Source: Monarcha castaneiventris obscurior
Taxonomy: Eukaryota > Chordata > Aves > Passeriformes > Monarchidae
Assembly (NCBI GenBank): GCA_026261815.1
Contig: JAMPIT010000379.1
Location: 9,126,001 to 9,190,000 of the forward strand
Length of the DNA stretch: 64,000 nt
Direction: 5' to 3'
A model generated the notes under the pieces. That model saw nothing but the letters and a program-made list of their open reading frames with translations. It did no database searches and had not been told where the DNA came from. Made by a program: the position numbers and the translations under genes. This document shows, piece after piece, positions 1 through 13,556 of this stretch; within the stretch, counting starts at the first letter, position 1, and every line of letters begins with the position of its first letter.

Positions 1-3000
1 TTGGAATTGGATTCTGCATTCTGCTAAGTGCACAGTTCTGAGAGACAACTGTAATATCTGTTTCACCTTATGTTCAGAAAGTAGACTATATTTTACTACC
101 AATTCAAAGTTTTTTCCAGCAGAGCTTCATTCTTCATTATGTTATAGTAAGCAGGCACAGATGCACAGGCTGCTCCTTGCCTGTGAGAGTCAAGGGTGAT
201 CAGACTCAACATATTGATTATGAGGAGGAAGGAGTGGCTTCTTCTTAGCCAGCTTTTGAACCATCTCACTTTCAAGATATCCCGGAGGACCCAGAGATCA
301 TTGAGATCAGAGCTTCTGAAAAAAGAAGTTATAAAAGAGAAGATTATTTTTAGGAAGTTATCTGTCAGTTAGCTATATGATGGCTTAGCTTGAGCTGCTC
401 TTCACCCATCTTTGTTTTACCTATGGACTCAATCCAGTGAGGAACTGAGATAGGTTAGAGATCCGACTTTCACGCCTTATGTGAAAAAGATGATGATCAG
501 GACTGATTTTTCACAGTTTAATGTGTGCTGTCATATTAGTGATCTCATAGGCCTTGCATGACTGAGCTTTACAGGAGGGTAACAATCACAAGTGGTTTGC
601 AAAGATATCCTGTAGTCAGCTCTGTGTCATTCTATCATGACATAGTACCAATGTCAGAGCTGGTAAGAGAACATTCCACAGATGCAGAGTCCTCGGAGAA
701 AAAATAATTCCCTTAGATTCTCCCAGCACCTGTAGCAGTGAAGGTTTTACGTGGTAGAATAGTGATAAGCAGTCCCCTTCAGAGTGGAGGTGAAAACTGT
801 CCATGTAACACATGTTTACTAAATAAGAGGCAAGTGGAAGTTCTGATGTTAGGGAGCCAATGTTTTAGGCACTCATGTGGTCATATTCTATATGAGCTAC
901 ACTCTTCAAATGGGCTTGAGGGAAAGTCATAAAAAGCTGATTGGCATAATTCAGTGTTTGCTGGTTTTCAGGATAAGATCAATGTGCTTAGGTCAGGTCT
1001 AATGCACCAGTTACAGAACAAAATACTTTATAAATCACACTGAAGGTCAGAAATCTCATTCACTTTGGATGAGGCTAGTAACCTGTTCAACCACTTAGCC
1101 AAAGAGGAAACTTGACTTGAAAGTCATCATTGCTGGGTAGGTTACTTGAGGGCTCTTTGTCCTTTTTCAGCCAGGCTGGCATTATGCCAGCTTTAATGAA
1201 GCATAAATCCCAAATCCCTGAGACTGCTGCTGGCTATGGATTGTGACAAAATACAGTCTGCCCATACCAAGTTTTCTCAGTAACCTTTGTACATTTGTAC
1301 ATTACAGAGAGGCTCTGGCAAATCAGGCATTGGAATAGATTTATTTGTATGCCTCTGTTTCCTCCTTGTATGTTTCATGCAAGATAAATAGAGAAAGTGT
1401 ATTGCCCTGGTAGGGAAGGCAGATAGGTGCTCTCAGCTCTCAAATGAAGTTGATTCAAGGGATTTGAAGTTGATTGGAATGGGACTTTATGTCACTCTCT
1501 GTAAGTTTCCTACACGGTAGGGATATTTTTCTACTTTTTTCTTCTCTTTTTTCTATTTATTTTCCTTTTCGGCCTCAAAATAGATGAAGCGTCACAATAG
1601 CACACAGGAAAGAATTTTCTCTCAAGGCAAGGAGAAAAGACACAATATGTTCCACTGATATTCTCACTGCAGTCAGCTAAAAGGAGCTGGGTTCCTGTAA
1701 TGTGATTCCTGTAGGCTGTTCTGAGCTTTTGTGGGTTTTTGTGGGTGGTAAATAAAGTATTAATTTATAAATACCAATAACAGAGTTTGGTTAATAGATA
1801 TTTCTATGTTGGCTTTTCTTGTGTTGTGCAAGGTTTTTGGTATTAAGGCAGGTTTTTTTGGTATTAAGAAAGCTCATATGAAAAGAGAAAATATTCAGTA
1901 AATTCTGCTGTGACTAATTTTGTTTTGGAATTATTCCCTCCCTTGCAAGTACTTGATAATGGGCTAAGAATAATCACAGAATTCCCAAATTTTAAATGGA
2001 ATGGACCTGCTTTTAAAAAGCAACAAAAGCGTGTTTCCATTGCCAGATGGAGGCGGAAATCCCCCAGAAAAAGAATTAAGCAGACTGACTGCTCTGCCTC
2101 AAGGCAACACAAATTTCTAAAATCTTCAGGAAATAAGCAACCTACTCCTACGTCTTGCAAAGTGTGAATGTCTTTCTAGGTCTTTCGACCAAAAAACACC
2201 AGAGTGAAAAAACCCCTGAAACAGTGTATTGTAAAAACAGTTTTGGCAATCCTTTAAAAACACATAATTTACTCATATTAAAAAAAAAAAATCAAGAAAA
2301 TAACGCTTCCTTTTTCAGCTTTCTGAAATCTATTATGAAATGCTGAATTCAGGTTTTGCCAGGCCCAGATTTCTATGTACAGAAGTCATTGCAGGTTTGA
2401 TTTTCACAGTTTTACTGAAGGAAATTTCAGGTTCCAGACTAGTGGTTAAAAGAATTTCTGGCAATAAATTTCTATGACTGATCCCATCTAATTTCTGAAA
2501 GTCAGGAAATGATTGCTAATTCTAACATATCTCTGGATAAATACCTGTAATGTGAATCAGATTCTTGGTTATATCATTATAGAAAAGAGAGAATTCTGAG
2601 AGTTTTTTTCCCCCAGAATTCTGGTTTTTTTCCCCTACTATTCATTTTAGTGATTCCCACATTGATGTCCCAAAGTAAATGGCTATAACTTTACACATAA
2701 GCTATGAAAGTACAATAACACACACACTAATCATTCTGAAAGGAAATTAACACAGTCCAGTAATATCAGGGGAAAAGTCTCTTTTTTAATGTGGCTACAC
2801 ATATGAAACACAGATTATTACGTACTGAAGCCCAGCTATCTCATTTTCACAGCTTCTCTCCTGAAGAGATATAGAAATCACTGAACACAATAAATACATG
2901 GCATCAGTCTTCTGTCTCATGTAGCGATCCTCACCAAGTAGATGTCTAAGTGAATAGAACATGAGACAAAAAAAATTCCTGATTCTTCTGGCATGAGCAG

Positions 3001-6000
3001 GTTAAATGAATTTTTTGAACTGAGAGAAAATGCAGTCAGTCTGTGTTAGCTCACTAACCAAACTCTAGAAGCATTAAAAGTAAGTGTAGGAGAATAAAGA
3101 ATCACAGACACTAAGAGACCTTAAATCTGTAACCAGTGATTTATTCCTTGGAAAACTCCCAACTGGTGCCTTGGCCTTTCTATTGAAATAATAATTAAAC
3201 ACACAATAATGGATATTAATTAAAATAAATCACCTTGCCTGCAATACCTTCTCTGAACATGCTGCCTCTGTGAGGAGGGAACAGGCAGTTATGCATCTGT
3301 GCTTTCTCTTGACTTAGGGCTTGCTCTCTCCTGGACCAGAGGGATATTACAAAGAGAAAAAAAAAGCTCCACTTGAGAAATACGGAACTGCAAAATTATC
3401 TTAATTTCCTTTCTGCTGTGCTCCTGGGATTGCCTTCAAAATGGGGCATGGTTAGACGGGATAAGAGATTCAGGGCTATGTTGGGAGTCTTTGTAAAGAT
3501 GTGAAGCTCCTCATAAACCCTTGGAACACTCAGGAGCAGCAAAAGCTCAAACAATGCTTGACTTCACCAAGTGTGACACCCTGAAGAGTACCACATGCCA
3601 ACCTGGCACAAGGAGATAAAATTCAAAGCTGGCACATATATCAAACAGCAAAAGTTCCTCATTAGGCAAAGTGTGGATTTTCCCCACACTGCATCTGACT
3701 CATTGCTGGAAATGACCTTAAAAAAGGAGTTCAGATGGAAGGATCCTTTCAGCTAGTGTGTTACTCAGAAGACTAACTGTGAGAGGAGTATTTGCCTGCT
3801 GTTTTCTAGCTGAGCCCAGAAGAGTCAGAGAACAGTCAGATGTAATGCAGAAACAAGTTCTATAAGAAGGGGAAAAACACAATCAGCTAAAAAACCAATA
3901 CAAAAAAGAGGAAAATTATAAATCAAAGAAACCAGATCAGGTTTTCATCTAGTTTTGATCTTTAAGTAGGCAAAGGAAAACAAAAGGTAAGAAAAAAGCA
4001 CAGCTCTGTAGGAAAAAGTCATATCCAATTTATTTCTGAATTAAGTGATTTTAAAATTAATTTTATCAACATATTGTATCATAGGCACCCACAATCATGA
4101 AATAGTTCTCTTTTATATCAATTCCATTAGCAAATGGTTGTATTATCACAGTAGTAGCCACAGTCTAAACAAAAGCTTTTAATTTTCTTCCACTGTTAAG
4201 TTCCTTTTGCCATGCAGGATCAAATGTCTTTTCAAAAATTCCTTTGAATTCAGGGGATGATTTACCTTCAAGCACTTGAGTAACTTCCTAACCTATACTG
4301 TCCATCTGAGACACTGTGTTTTTCCCACAGCTGGAAGAGCTTCCCAGTTGCATACTGGACTTTTAGCACTGTTATGAGTACAGGTGACTTACCAAAAAAC
4401 AACCTCTAAACACCCAAGCCATGAGCTGAGGTCAGTGGAAACATCTCTTCAAAATTTCCTCAATTTCATAGTCAACCCTAATGAGTGATCTGATCTGGCA
4501 AATGAGCAGACTGGACATGAAAAATTAAGTTAGAAAAATCTGAGAAAAAAATGTTTGTTGTTTAACCAGTTGTGTCTTAACCAGCAGGTCTTACAAATGG
4601 ATCACATACAAGTCTTTCAAAATGTTAATTTTCTTTTCATGTTACATAAGAAAATTTTAAGAACTGAAATTTATTAAAATAATTGCTGTAAGTCAAGTAA
4701 CTATTTTGTTACAAAGAAAGCAAAAAACATCCCTAGGCAAAGTGTCTTTTTTCTGCTTCCTTGGTGTTAATTTCTGTTTTCACACCCACTTCAAAAATTG
4801 TCTTGTGTTTATCAAGCCTAAGACATAGTTATCTTCAAGAGATTCTTAAATTATTAATTATTTATTTATATTAAATGGGATGTAAACTCCTGGTAATCTA
4901 TAATTCTTTGTTGTGATAGTAACAAAGTCAACCATTTCTCTCTACCATTGATAATAAAACCATTTAATTGATGCAGTGATGCTAAAAATGTATTTTTCCT
5001 GTTTTAGCACAACGGTGGAGAGTGTAGGTTAAAACAGATGGAGATTCCCCAGAGCCACAGGAGTGTAAAAGGATCCTTGTGATTCATGGCTCAAAGGGCA
5101 AAAGTGATGAGCTTCTGCTTTGTCCACAAACCCCAGGATATGTGTGCTTTCTCCCCAGAGCAACTGATGAATTCATTGTAAGTCAGAAATATACAGTACC
5201 ACACAGAACTTATCATGGCATTGCCCTCTAGGATGTATATATAGAGAGAGATAGATATAGATATATGGAGATATATATGTGTGTGTTTGTGTGTATACAC
5301 AACTAGCATTATAAATAGACAGTTCATTTGTCTGGTAAAAAATGATGTGATAATTTACAAAGACAGAATGATGTGAGTATAGGTCTTGGGTCATCTCCTA
5401 CTGCTAGTTCTGTTCTACTATAGCCAGCTCCATGGACTCTTTTGTGTAATTTATTGCATTCACCAGCTCATCTTGCTTTTTTTCCAATTTCCTAAATATT
5501 CCTGAGCTGAAGTTCATACAAAAGGCAATGTACAATTATTTGTGAATGCAGAAGAAGGAGGATTGGGCAGCATTCCCAGGGGACATAAGTGGGCTTTTCT
5601 TTCCTTCACTTCCATCTTTGTGAAGTAGTATCCACTCTCCCCAGGATAGTTCTGCCTCTCAGGCCAGCAGGCAGAGGATTTTTCTGGATAATCACAAATC
5701 ACTGGAGAATGCATTCATGCATATCAAAGTGTGGTGAACTCTGAAGCAATAGCTTATATATGGCCAGTATTAAAATCAACCCCAGCACAGCCCTGACCGC
5801 CTGCACACCTGACGCACGCGCTGCTGCTTTGAGAGGATTCATCTGAGGCATCTTTGAAATCTTCAAATTCTGTCCTGGCTTTCTAGGCTAAGCCATTGCA
5901 AATTCTGTTGATTGGCATGAAGTACAGCTTCTAGCCAGCAAGATGAGAGAAACAGCTTGCAATTCGAGGCAGTTTTATACAGCTCAGAAAGACTTTTCAA

Positions 6001-7920
6001 TGGCTGCAATAAACATTCTGAAAACAATGGCAAAACTACATTTAGAAAATTATGTCAAAGCTTCATTGTAATGACCTAATCCAGGCTGAATTTTTAGTTT
6101 AAATAACAAGCTAAAGCAATTTAGGAACTTTATGGGGAGTAAATGAAAAGAAAAATGGCATTTCTTAAAGACAAGGAAGCGGCTGCTTATCAGAAAACAC
6201 CCAGGAAACACAATAAGCAACAAAACGAGTTTCCTATCCTATGCCATGAACATAAACTGAAGAGGTCAGTAGAGGCAGAATCTATCTACAGAGCAGCAAC
6301 ACCAGCTGACTAAATTTTGGCAAGCATCATTGCATAAAGCAGACCTTTGCTACATCCAACGTGTTGGTAATTTCCCAAATGGCATATATTCCTTGTTAAG
6401 CCTGCCTAATTTCAATGATTGTGTATCACACGAGGGGAAATTAGTATTTCTGTGTGTCAGTCGTGGTTGTCCCTCGTAGTCTGCCATCCTTGGTACACAG
6501 CACATTATCCTCTGTACCCTCCCACCCCAGCAGCTTTCTGAAAGCCTTTTCATACTTTGGATAGACTTTGGGTTAGTGCCTGTATTTTCCCCACAGCTAT
6601 TTGTGTCCTTGTTTTTATTGCTTTGTATGAAGAAGTTAGTAGTATTTGAGCATTATTTACTGTGCATGACATTTTATCTCTTTGCCACTTTGCTTACAGT
6701 GCAGCTTACAGAACAGCAGCTCTGGTATAAAGGGGCATTTGGGGATTCACGGGTGTCTCCATAAACACCCTCATACCTCTGTAGGTGCTTGAGCTAATAA
6801 ACCTAGTTTCTTTTTGCTTTCCCTTTCTTTGTTCTTACTATGCAGAAGAATGCAGAGGCTTTGCTTAGGTTCTCTCACTGTAGCAGCAGGCTGAAGGCAT
6901 AAACGTGATATCACAAGGAGGACAAGCTGTGAATTCAGCTTTCCAACAAGCAGGAATAAATGAACTTTTAACCTGCCCCCAAGATCCTGGTTCTAGACAA
7001 ACATCGTTAATAATATAGTGCAGTAAAAAGAACAACAGGTTTTGTGTTATAAGCAGCTCACATACTTTTGAAACAGTAAGCTTAATTTTGATCTCAGAGA
7101 TACATTTATTGCACACTGAGGACAGAAAGGCATGTAAATTCCTGATTTTCCAGGTGTTCTCACACAAGTATATGCACAGATGTGTATAATATTCAGAATG
7201 ATTATTCGAGCCAAAATATGTCCAACCAACTCCTATGAAAGAACAGGTGTAATTTAATTGCACATAGCAAGCATGAGGAATAAATTAAAAGAGACAAAAT
7301 AGCAGCTTGCTCTTAGGTACAGTTTGGTTTCAGTGGTCTCAGAAATGTGTGGTATGGTAGTTGAGTATGTGTGGTATGGTATGGTAGGTGAGCTGAGTAA
7401 ATAAGGATGAATCTAATTAGAACACCTTAGTATTAAAAAATAAATTGAAAAATAGGTGAATGAGCCAGTGTTATGAAATCTGACAGGAGTTGTAGCATTG
7501 AAAGCAGCATTGCAAGAAACCCCTGAAGAGGTGGAATTTCTTTTCTTTGATAGTCTGGCGATGATTTGGAATCAATCACTGCTCTCACATGGAATGAATA
7601 GATTTGTAAAGTATATAGATCTTTCTCAGAGTCATCTCAGTTTCTTGGTTACTTGCAGAGTAATCTTGTCAGAGTATGCCTTTGGAAAGTCCTAGTGTAT
7701 TGTGCACATTCTATTCTCCAGAGAATCATAAAATACATGGAACAGAGTGTGAGATTAGGATCCCCAAAACTATTGTCCAAAACACTAGCACAGGTAGTAC
7801 AAAATGAGCAATAATGGTCTTCAAGCAGGACTGTTGGTAAATACACAATAAATACTGAATGTATTTTGTTTCAAGGACCACGAAGATGACAGAAAGTTTC
7901 AAATCACATAATACAATAAT
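1..7920. other. Non-coding flank or intron, no gene recognised
   Basis: This is A/T-rich sequence with only short, low-complexity open frames and no recognisable domain or splice-consistent PLAT exon. The first half of the PLAT domain that ends at 11647 should lie upstream of 11431, but I could not find it here. It may be too degraded or outside the window. The block 5235-5300 is a TA/GA/GT-rich simple-sequence patch. Confidence 0.5.
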
Positions 7921-7947
7921 CTCATACTGTGTTTTCCACAGTATGAG
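7921..7947. repeat. Perfect 11-bp inverted repeat with 5-nt loop
   Basis: The arms ctcatactgtg and cacagtatgag are exact reverse complements separated by ttttc. A single transcript could fold into a hairpin. The flanks do not extend the pairing convincingly, so a microRNA precursor (usually more than 20 bp of stem) is not supported. Confidence 0.7.
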
Positions 7948-8062
7948 ATGATGCTCCAAACAACAAGCAGAAGGATTTCTGGAGTATATGACAGATGGCT
8001 GTCCAATTGAATTTTAGCATGCTTTGAACAAACCCTATTAACTAGAATAATTGATGGGGTGG

Positions 8063-8064
<2 letters not shown>

Positions 8065-8105
<41 letters not shown>
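8065..8105. repeat. (TG)n microsatellite
   Basis: About 20 uninterrupted TG dinucleotides are followed by a short GA-rich tail. It is an ordinary simple-sequence repeat and probably polymorphic in length. Confidence 0.95.
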
Positions 8106-8111
<6 letters not shown>

Positions 8112-10844
8112 TGTGATTTGTTTGGGGTTTTTTTGGTTTTGACAGGGAAAAAATGCAAAATAATTAAATTCAAATATGCACACAAACAGTAAAATATACA
8201 AAGCTTTAATTACCTTAGGTATGATGTCTTTGGGAAGCTCTGTGTGAATCAAAAAGGAAAAGATTTAAAATGTTATGAAATTCTCTAATTATCTTTATCA
8301 GTTACCTGTCTCTGAAATCTTCAGAAGCCCAGTGACTCCTCCTGATTTTAAGAGCCATGCTCCTTCAGTCACGTAATGGAAAACATACTGTGTTTTTTAG
8401 AATATGACAAATCACACCAATTCAGCTAAGATTTCAAGTTCTGAATATTACATAAAATTATTCAGAAGAAATAATGTGAAAAAATTAATTAGAAAATTAT
8501 AATAATGAACAAGGTAAAGTATCCTCTTGCAAACATTCAGCACATTTAAAACCAGGATATTCATTGGATATATATTTTGTGATGGATTTTAGGTCTGTCT
8601 CTGCTTCGAAGTTCATGTTGCATCAATTAATAGACATCAATGGAGGGAAAACACAATTTTGGGATCAAATATAGAATATCATATTCCAAAGGAAAACTGC
8701 TTGTATTAAATTGTTAAGAAAAGGATTGCAAGAATGATGTAATAACAGCACTGGATACAATGATGGATCTGAACAAAAAGGCTAATGCTGGCAAGAACTG
8801 TGAGGGAAAAAATAAATCCATGAAAAAGGGTATCTAATACACTCCATTGAAAATAGTAGGTGTTTCATTCCACGGATCATAAACTGTATGATTATTAGTA
8901 CTTGCTGGTTCAAAGGCAGTCAGGGAATTAATTGAAATTGTGATTCTAGAAACAAAATGGACAATTGTGGCTTCCAAATAGTCTGTCCTGTATTCTGGAA
9001 TTATTTTCCTGTAAATCTCCTCTGTGCATTTCCTACAAGGATTATAGCACATGTATTTATGACAACTTAGAATCCTAGAGAATTGCAAATTTGGGTAGAA
9101 GAAGACAAAGTAAAATGTGAATTACAGCTTGCCCTGTCGCATAAAAATAACTGAGTTCTGTACTTGTGCAACTCCCAAACAGAGAGTTTTATGGAATAAG
9201 TTGGTCACAGCATTTAGAGTAGCTGTGTGGTACAGCCATGGGGTCCATGTATAGGAAAGAAAATCTGCAGGCAATAATTTTAAAAGTCAGTAGTCTGGTT
9301 CTGAAAGAGAAGAAGCAGTGATTTTGTTGCCTATGAAAGAACCATAGTTTAGATGGGTGAAGACCCTGTGCGCTCTCCTCTCAATGAACCCAAATAATTC
9401 CCGCTAAGTTTAATCATGTGGAATGCATATTTTGTGAGGAATTAATCCACTTAGTCCACCACAGCTAATGATACATAGCTAATGATATCCTTTGCAGCAT
9501 ACACAGCATGAATGAAAAATCTTGATGTGGTATTCTACCCACGTATTTCCCTTTTCACAGTGCAGGAGTGGAGACCAAGTCAGGGAGAGCTCTGAGCTCT
9601 GTAAGCACAATGGCAGGGCAGGCTAGGCTTAGAGAGAGGACAAGTCTGGTGCCCTCTTCTTTGGTGTAAACCTGCTGCTGTGTGTCTTTTATGAGTACTG
9701 TGGAGTTACAGTTCAGGAGCTGAGTGGCTCCATGCAGCCCCAGGGCTGTTATATAGGCAATAGAAAGGAGTTCTTCTCTGGTCCTTAAACAATGCCCTGA
9801 ATCTTGAAATTGTGTAGGAGTGGCATGGCAACCACTTAAAATACTTACCTTAAGAAATTCAGACTGGAAGGGATCTTTTAATCCATCAAGTGCAATTCCT
9901 TCCTAGAAAAGGCCTCTTTTCATAAGTTCTGCATCATAAACCATTCATAAATTTCCTGTAAAATGGTTTGGGTAGGTTGCCTTATTTTCAATTAATTAGT
10001 CCTCTTCACACTCTGGTATTTTACTATTTCTTATTTGCTTAACAGTTATTAATAATGGTGGCCAACTCTCCCAAAATGACAAAACCACATTTTTTTTAAT
10101 ATAGTACCTCTCTAATAAGAATAAAGTAGCTGATACTTCCCTACATGCATGTGTTCACTGTGCAAAAGCACATGAACTAGCTTTGAGCAGTGAAGGGCTG
10201 TCACATTCAGAGCTCTGCTGAGAAGCAGAATAAATGAATCAGTTAGGAGGTCTGTGCTCTGTCTTAGGAGCCAATCTGCTGGTGGTGCTGCCAGAGCCAG
10301 GGCATGATTGTGTAAGGCTAATTGTGTGTTATTGCGTCTTATTGTGATGCAATAGGATGCACAAAGGATTTATTCCCTGGAAAGTCGCCAATCTTGTGTT
10401 GTGACTGGTATTGGGAAAAAAAAAGCAGCAATATGGGAGAAGAACAAAGCCACTGGCAACATTTTCTGTATTACATATTTCTGATACTTAATAAAAAGAA
10501 TTGTTGCCTTTAAAAATTACTAGTTTTTGGTTGTTTCACTCAAAAATCACTTCCAATCCTGTCTTTCTTGTAGTTGCCCCGTGAATGACTGCCCCATTAC
10601 TTCCTGCTGTTCAGAAGACTTATCATGCAGTGGTTAATGTCATGCAGATCATTATCCACAATCATCAACCAGTTATTGAATTTCCCACACATAGTATGGG
10701 AACCGGGCTGTGTTGTCCTACAGAGTTATAGCTGTAACAACAATGATTTATTTCTCATTCAGAAATATCCCTTTCCTTTAATGAAGAATTGGTTATAAAG
10801 TAGTTTTATATTCTAGGCCAAATCATTTAGCAAATGAGAATTTA
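8106..10844. other. Non-coding, possible old CR1 scrap near 9858-9905
   Basis: No gene is recognised. Around 9858-9905 the sequence (gactggaagggatctttt, followed by a catcaagtgcaattcc-like stretch) resembles the reverse complement of a CR1 3' end. It is short and diverged, so I treat it as a weak hint only. Confidence 0.35.
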
Positions 10845-11048
10845 GTTAAAACTTCTTCACCAGTGGGGTTGTCAAGCACTGGGACAGGCTGTCCAGGGCA
10901 GTGGTTGAGTAACCATCCCTGGAGGTATTTACAAACATGCTGATGTGGCACTCAGAGACATGGTTTAGTGATGGACTTGGCAGTGCTGTGTTAATGGCTG
11001 GACTTGAAGATCTTAAAGGTCTTTTCCAACCTAAACAATTCTGTGATT
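10845..11048 (+). mobile_element. CR1 LINE 3'-end fragment
   Basis: The fragment reads through the typical CR1 3' region: a block around ggttgtcaagcactgggaca, then ccatccctggaggta, then cttaaaggtcttttccaacc, ending at attctgtgatt. The same words appear reverse-complemented in the larger CR1 copy at the right edge of the window (about 62528-62720). It is a 5'-truncated copy, as usual for CR1, and has no coding capacity. Confidence 0.9.
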
Positions 11049-11430
11049 ACAGGCTCATAATAATCATCTTTAATACCTCTCTTGGCTGCTGATACTAGAA
11101 TCTTTAATTGTAAGTTAATGCTCTCTTTATCCAGTAGAGTCACAACTTTCCATGTTACCTTTTGTCTAAAGAGCCTAAATGCACTGATCTTAAGATCTTG
11201 ACTCACTCTAAAGGTAGAGTACCATACTTACAATACTCATAAGGGAGACAATCTCACCCATGATTATACCATGAAAAAAAAAAGCATTGATTCTATCACC
11301 ACACTTATCCCAGCCTCAAACTCGGCTTTTCTATTATTTGCTGTTAAGTTTAGGAATTCTACGCTGGGGATTGGGGAAAATCTCTTAAAGGGAACCAGAC
11401 TTGACAGTAGGCTCATGCTATTTGGTGCAG

Positions 11431-11647
11431 GTTGAGACTGGAGATCTGGGAATATACAAGATTCAAGTCGGCTGTGATGATGTGTCAGGATTTAAGGGCT
11501 GGCACTGGAAGTCTTTTCACTTAGAAGAGTTGCATACAAAACAAAAACTGAACTTTGAGTGTAACTGCTGGCTCACTCTTGAGAGAGAAGATGAGGAGCT
11601 GGTAAAAGAATTCCCTGCAGTCACTGAGGACCAGAAAACTTTACCAG
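11431..11647 (+). CDS. PLAT domain second-half exon
   Basis: The exon is open for 72 codons plus 1 nt. It follows an acceptor ending gtgcag and precedes the donor gtaaaa. The translation runs from VETGDLGIYKIQVGCDD through WHWKSFHLEEL to FECNCWLTLEREDEELVKEF and ends TEDQKTLP. The pattern 'LG-xx-YKIQVG-D' followed by an F-x-C-x-x-WL strand and an acidic loop is the second half of a PLAT domain. The 1-nt overhang matches the 2-nt start of the next exon at 13557. Its first-half partner was not found upstream. Confidence 0.8.
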
Positions 11648-12551
11648 GTAAAAGCCCCAAGAAGACATAAACTGTAAATTAACTGCTTAAAAATAAATCA
11701 ATGTCACAGATAAAATATAGTGCTTTGTCTGGGTTTGAGATCTTCAGTGGCTCTATTGGCACTTGTTTTCATGCACACGCTGCAATAATGCTGACCACTT
11801 AAATTTTATTTTCCATTTAAGTTGCATATTGGATTTTACAATTGCTAAATCTTCTGCATGATTCTAAGTGAGAAAAACTGAACAATATAATTGGACTTTT
11901 TAAGGAAAATAACTTGTTCAAAGTCATGGAAATTATTTGTTCTAGAGTTACTATTGAATTATTTAGCTTACAATAACTTTACTTGCTAACATAAGTATCA
12001 GAAGTAAGCCTTATTGCACAGAAAAGTTTGGGTTTTTTTCCTAAGGACTACATCTTTTGCCATGCTGAGTTTCAGAATGAACTCAGAGATGCCCTTGGAA
12101 TATGAAGACTTACAGAAGTCCTGCATTTGTTCAGAAAAGTTAGCAGTTACACACGAGATAGAAGTAATTAGAGACATGACTGCTTTGCTAAACTAAAGCT
12201 CCAGAAGTTCTCATCCCTGAATACTTAAACCTATTCACAACCCTAAAGGAAAGTATAGTGTTACATTAGTTAAATGTTAACTCAGCCGGACTGTGCATTA
12301 AAAATGACATTTGAAAAATTTTGGTTATTTTTTTTGTATGAGCCTGAATATATACGCAATGTAATGATCTTCCTTAGAAGAAAATCTGATCTGACTGTAG
12401 AAATTCATTCATATAGGATCAGTACAGAGGCAAAGAGTTTATAGTTTCCTTCCTTAAGTTAGCAAGTGCATTTTGTAATTTTTTAGGCTTATATGTCATG
12501 TCATGCAACCAGATGCTATGTTGCACCTGTCTCTGTTATTTAAATTTGCAA
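11648..12551. other. Intron, nothing recognised
   Basis: A/T-rich intron between two PLAT exons. No open frame of interest and no repeat that I recognise before the tRNA-like block at 12552. Confidence 0.5.
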
Positions 12552-12591
12552 AACCTGAAGGTCATGAGATCGATCCTCACATGGGGCACCA
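12552..12591 (+). other. tRNA-Met (elongator) 3'-half ending in CCA
   Basis: About 40 bases match the 3' part of vertebrate elongator tRNA-Met (anticodon-stem 3' side, variable loop, T arm, acceptor strand) with, by eye, four differences, and end in the post-transcriptional CCA. The T-arm block gatcgatcctcac and the acceptor block ggggcacca are the clearest parts. The 5' half of the tRNA is missing, so it is not a tRNA gene. The match extends well past the 18 nt normally copied into a retroviral primer binding site. The comparison is with the tRNA sequence as I remember it. Confidence 0.7.
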
Positions 12592-12593
12592 AT

Positions 12594-13080
12594 TGTTGAT
12601 TTTTCTTGTTTCATTTCTTGTTTGTTTAGTGAGTTCTTTTACTCAGAGTTTGCATTAAGACACAGAAGATGTAGAGCTCTTCTTCTAATCGTTTTTTATT
12701 ATTTCTTATCTATGGTACAGCTGCACAGGATGTGCTTCTTAGTTAACAAGGTGAAAAATGGCCCCAAGTTCTGACTTCCAAGGCCATTTAAAGCCCAATC
12801 TATCCAATTATGGAATGCCAACTAATTTGTTTTTACTTATAACCTAGTAAATATTCATTTATGATCTGCATTGCGGGTGTTTTGAACCAATACCAGACAA
12901 CCCAGATTTGTGGAGAAGAAGGAAGAAAGGAGAACAAACCCACACCCAAAATCCTCCATCTTGTTACTGAATCCTATAAACCTAATTTTGTATATCTCTA
13001 CATATTCCACCCAGTGACATATCTTTATTTACAGAGCAACAATCTCAATGCCATCCCATAATTTGGGAAGCCTTTCCCAA
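12594..13080 (-). mobile_element. Putative LTR (minus strand) joined to the tRNA-Met half
   Basis: Immediately after the CCA and a 2-nt spacer, the plus strand begins TGTTG, the complement of an LTR 3' end (CAACA). Read on the minus strand there is a TTTAAA-like TATA motif near 12788, an AATAAA signal at 12700-12695 and about 100 nt to the LTR end. This is a sensible U3-R-U5 order. No viral coding sequence follows on the primer-binding side. The right (U3) boundary is not visible; 13080 is a placeholder. Confidence 0.45.
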
Positions 13081-13556
13081 GGCCTCAGTTCAAATGCTGT
13101 GTGCTTTTGAAGATCATTACCTGTCAGTACTGAAAGACTGAAATGATCTGAATCCAGGATCCCAACATATTCCTATTCTTTGACCTGTGTTAGTTATTAT
13201 CTATTGCAAAGATAATTCAGTTTCTAACAATCCCTGAACTCAAACGAATTCTTATTTTCCAGATCTTGCACAATAAAACAGTATAGGGTAGAATTTGTCT
13301 AGATTCATAAGTCTAAATTGTCCAAGTCCAATTTCCTTCAGATTTCTAAGAAAGTGGATGGAAAGTCTTCATTGAGCTTAGCATGAAGAGATCAGATTCA
13401 TAAAGAGTAACCTGATTATTTCATTCACTCTGTAGAATTTTTTCCTAGCTGTAGAAATAAAAAAAAGTAGTCTTACTAAATACTCTGTGCTGCTGTTTTA
13501 AGTACACCTTCTACTTAATCAGCCTTAATTGAACTTTTTATTTTCTTTCTGTATAG

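Noticed and set aside
1864..2167. Overlapping 98- and 85-codon frames on opposite strands
   Set aside because: No domain, no start context or splice sites of note; lengths are expected by chance in 64 kb.
12552..12591. A functional tRNA gene
   Set aside because: The 5' half, D arm and anticodon are absent, and the genomic CCA shows it derives from a mature tRNA copy.
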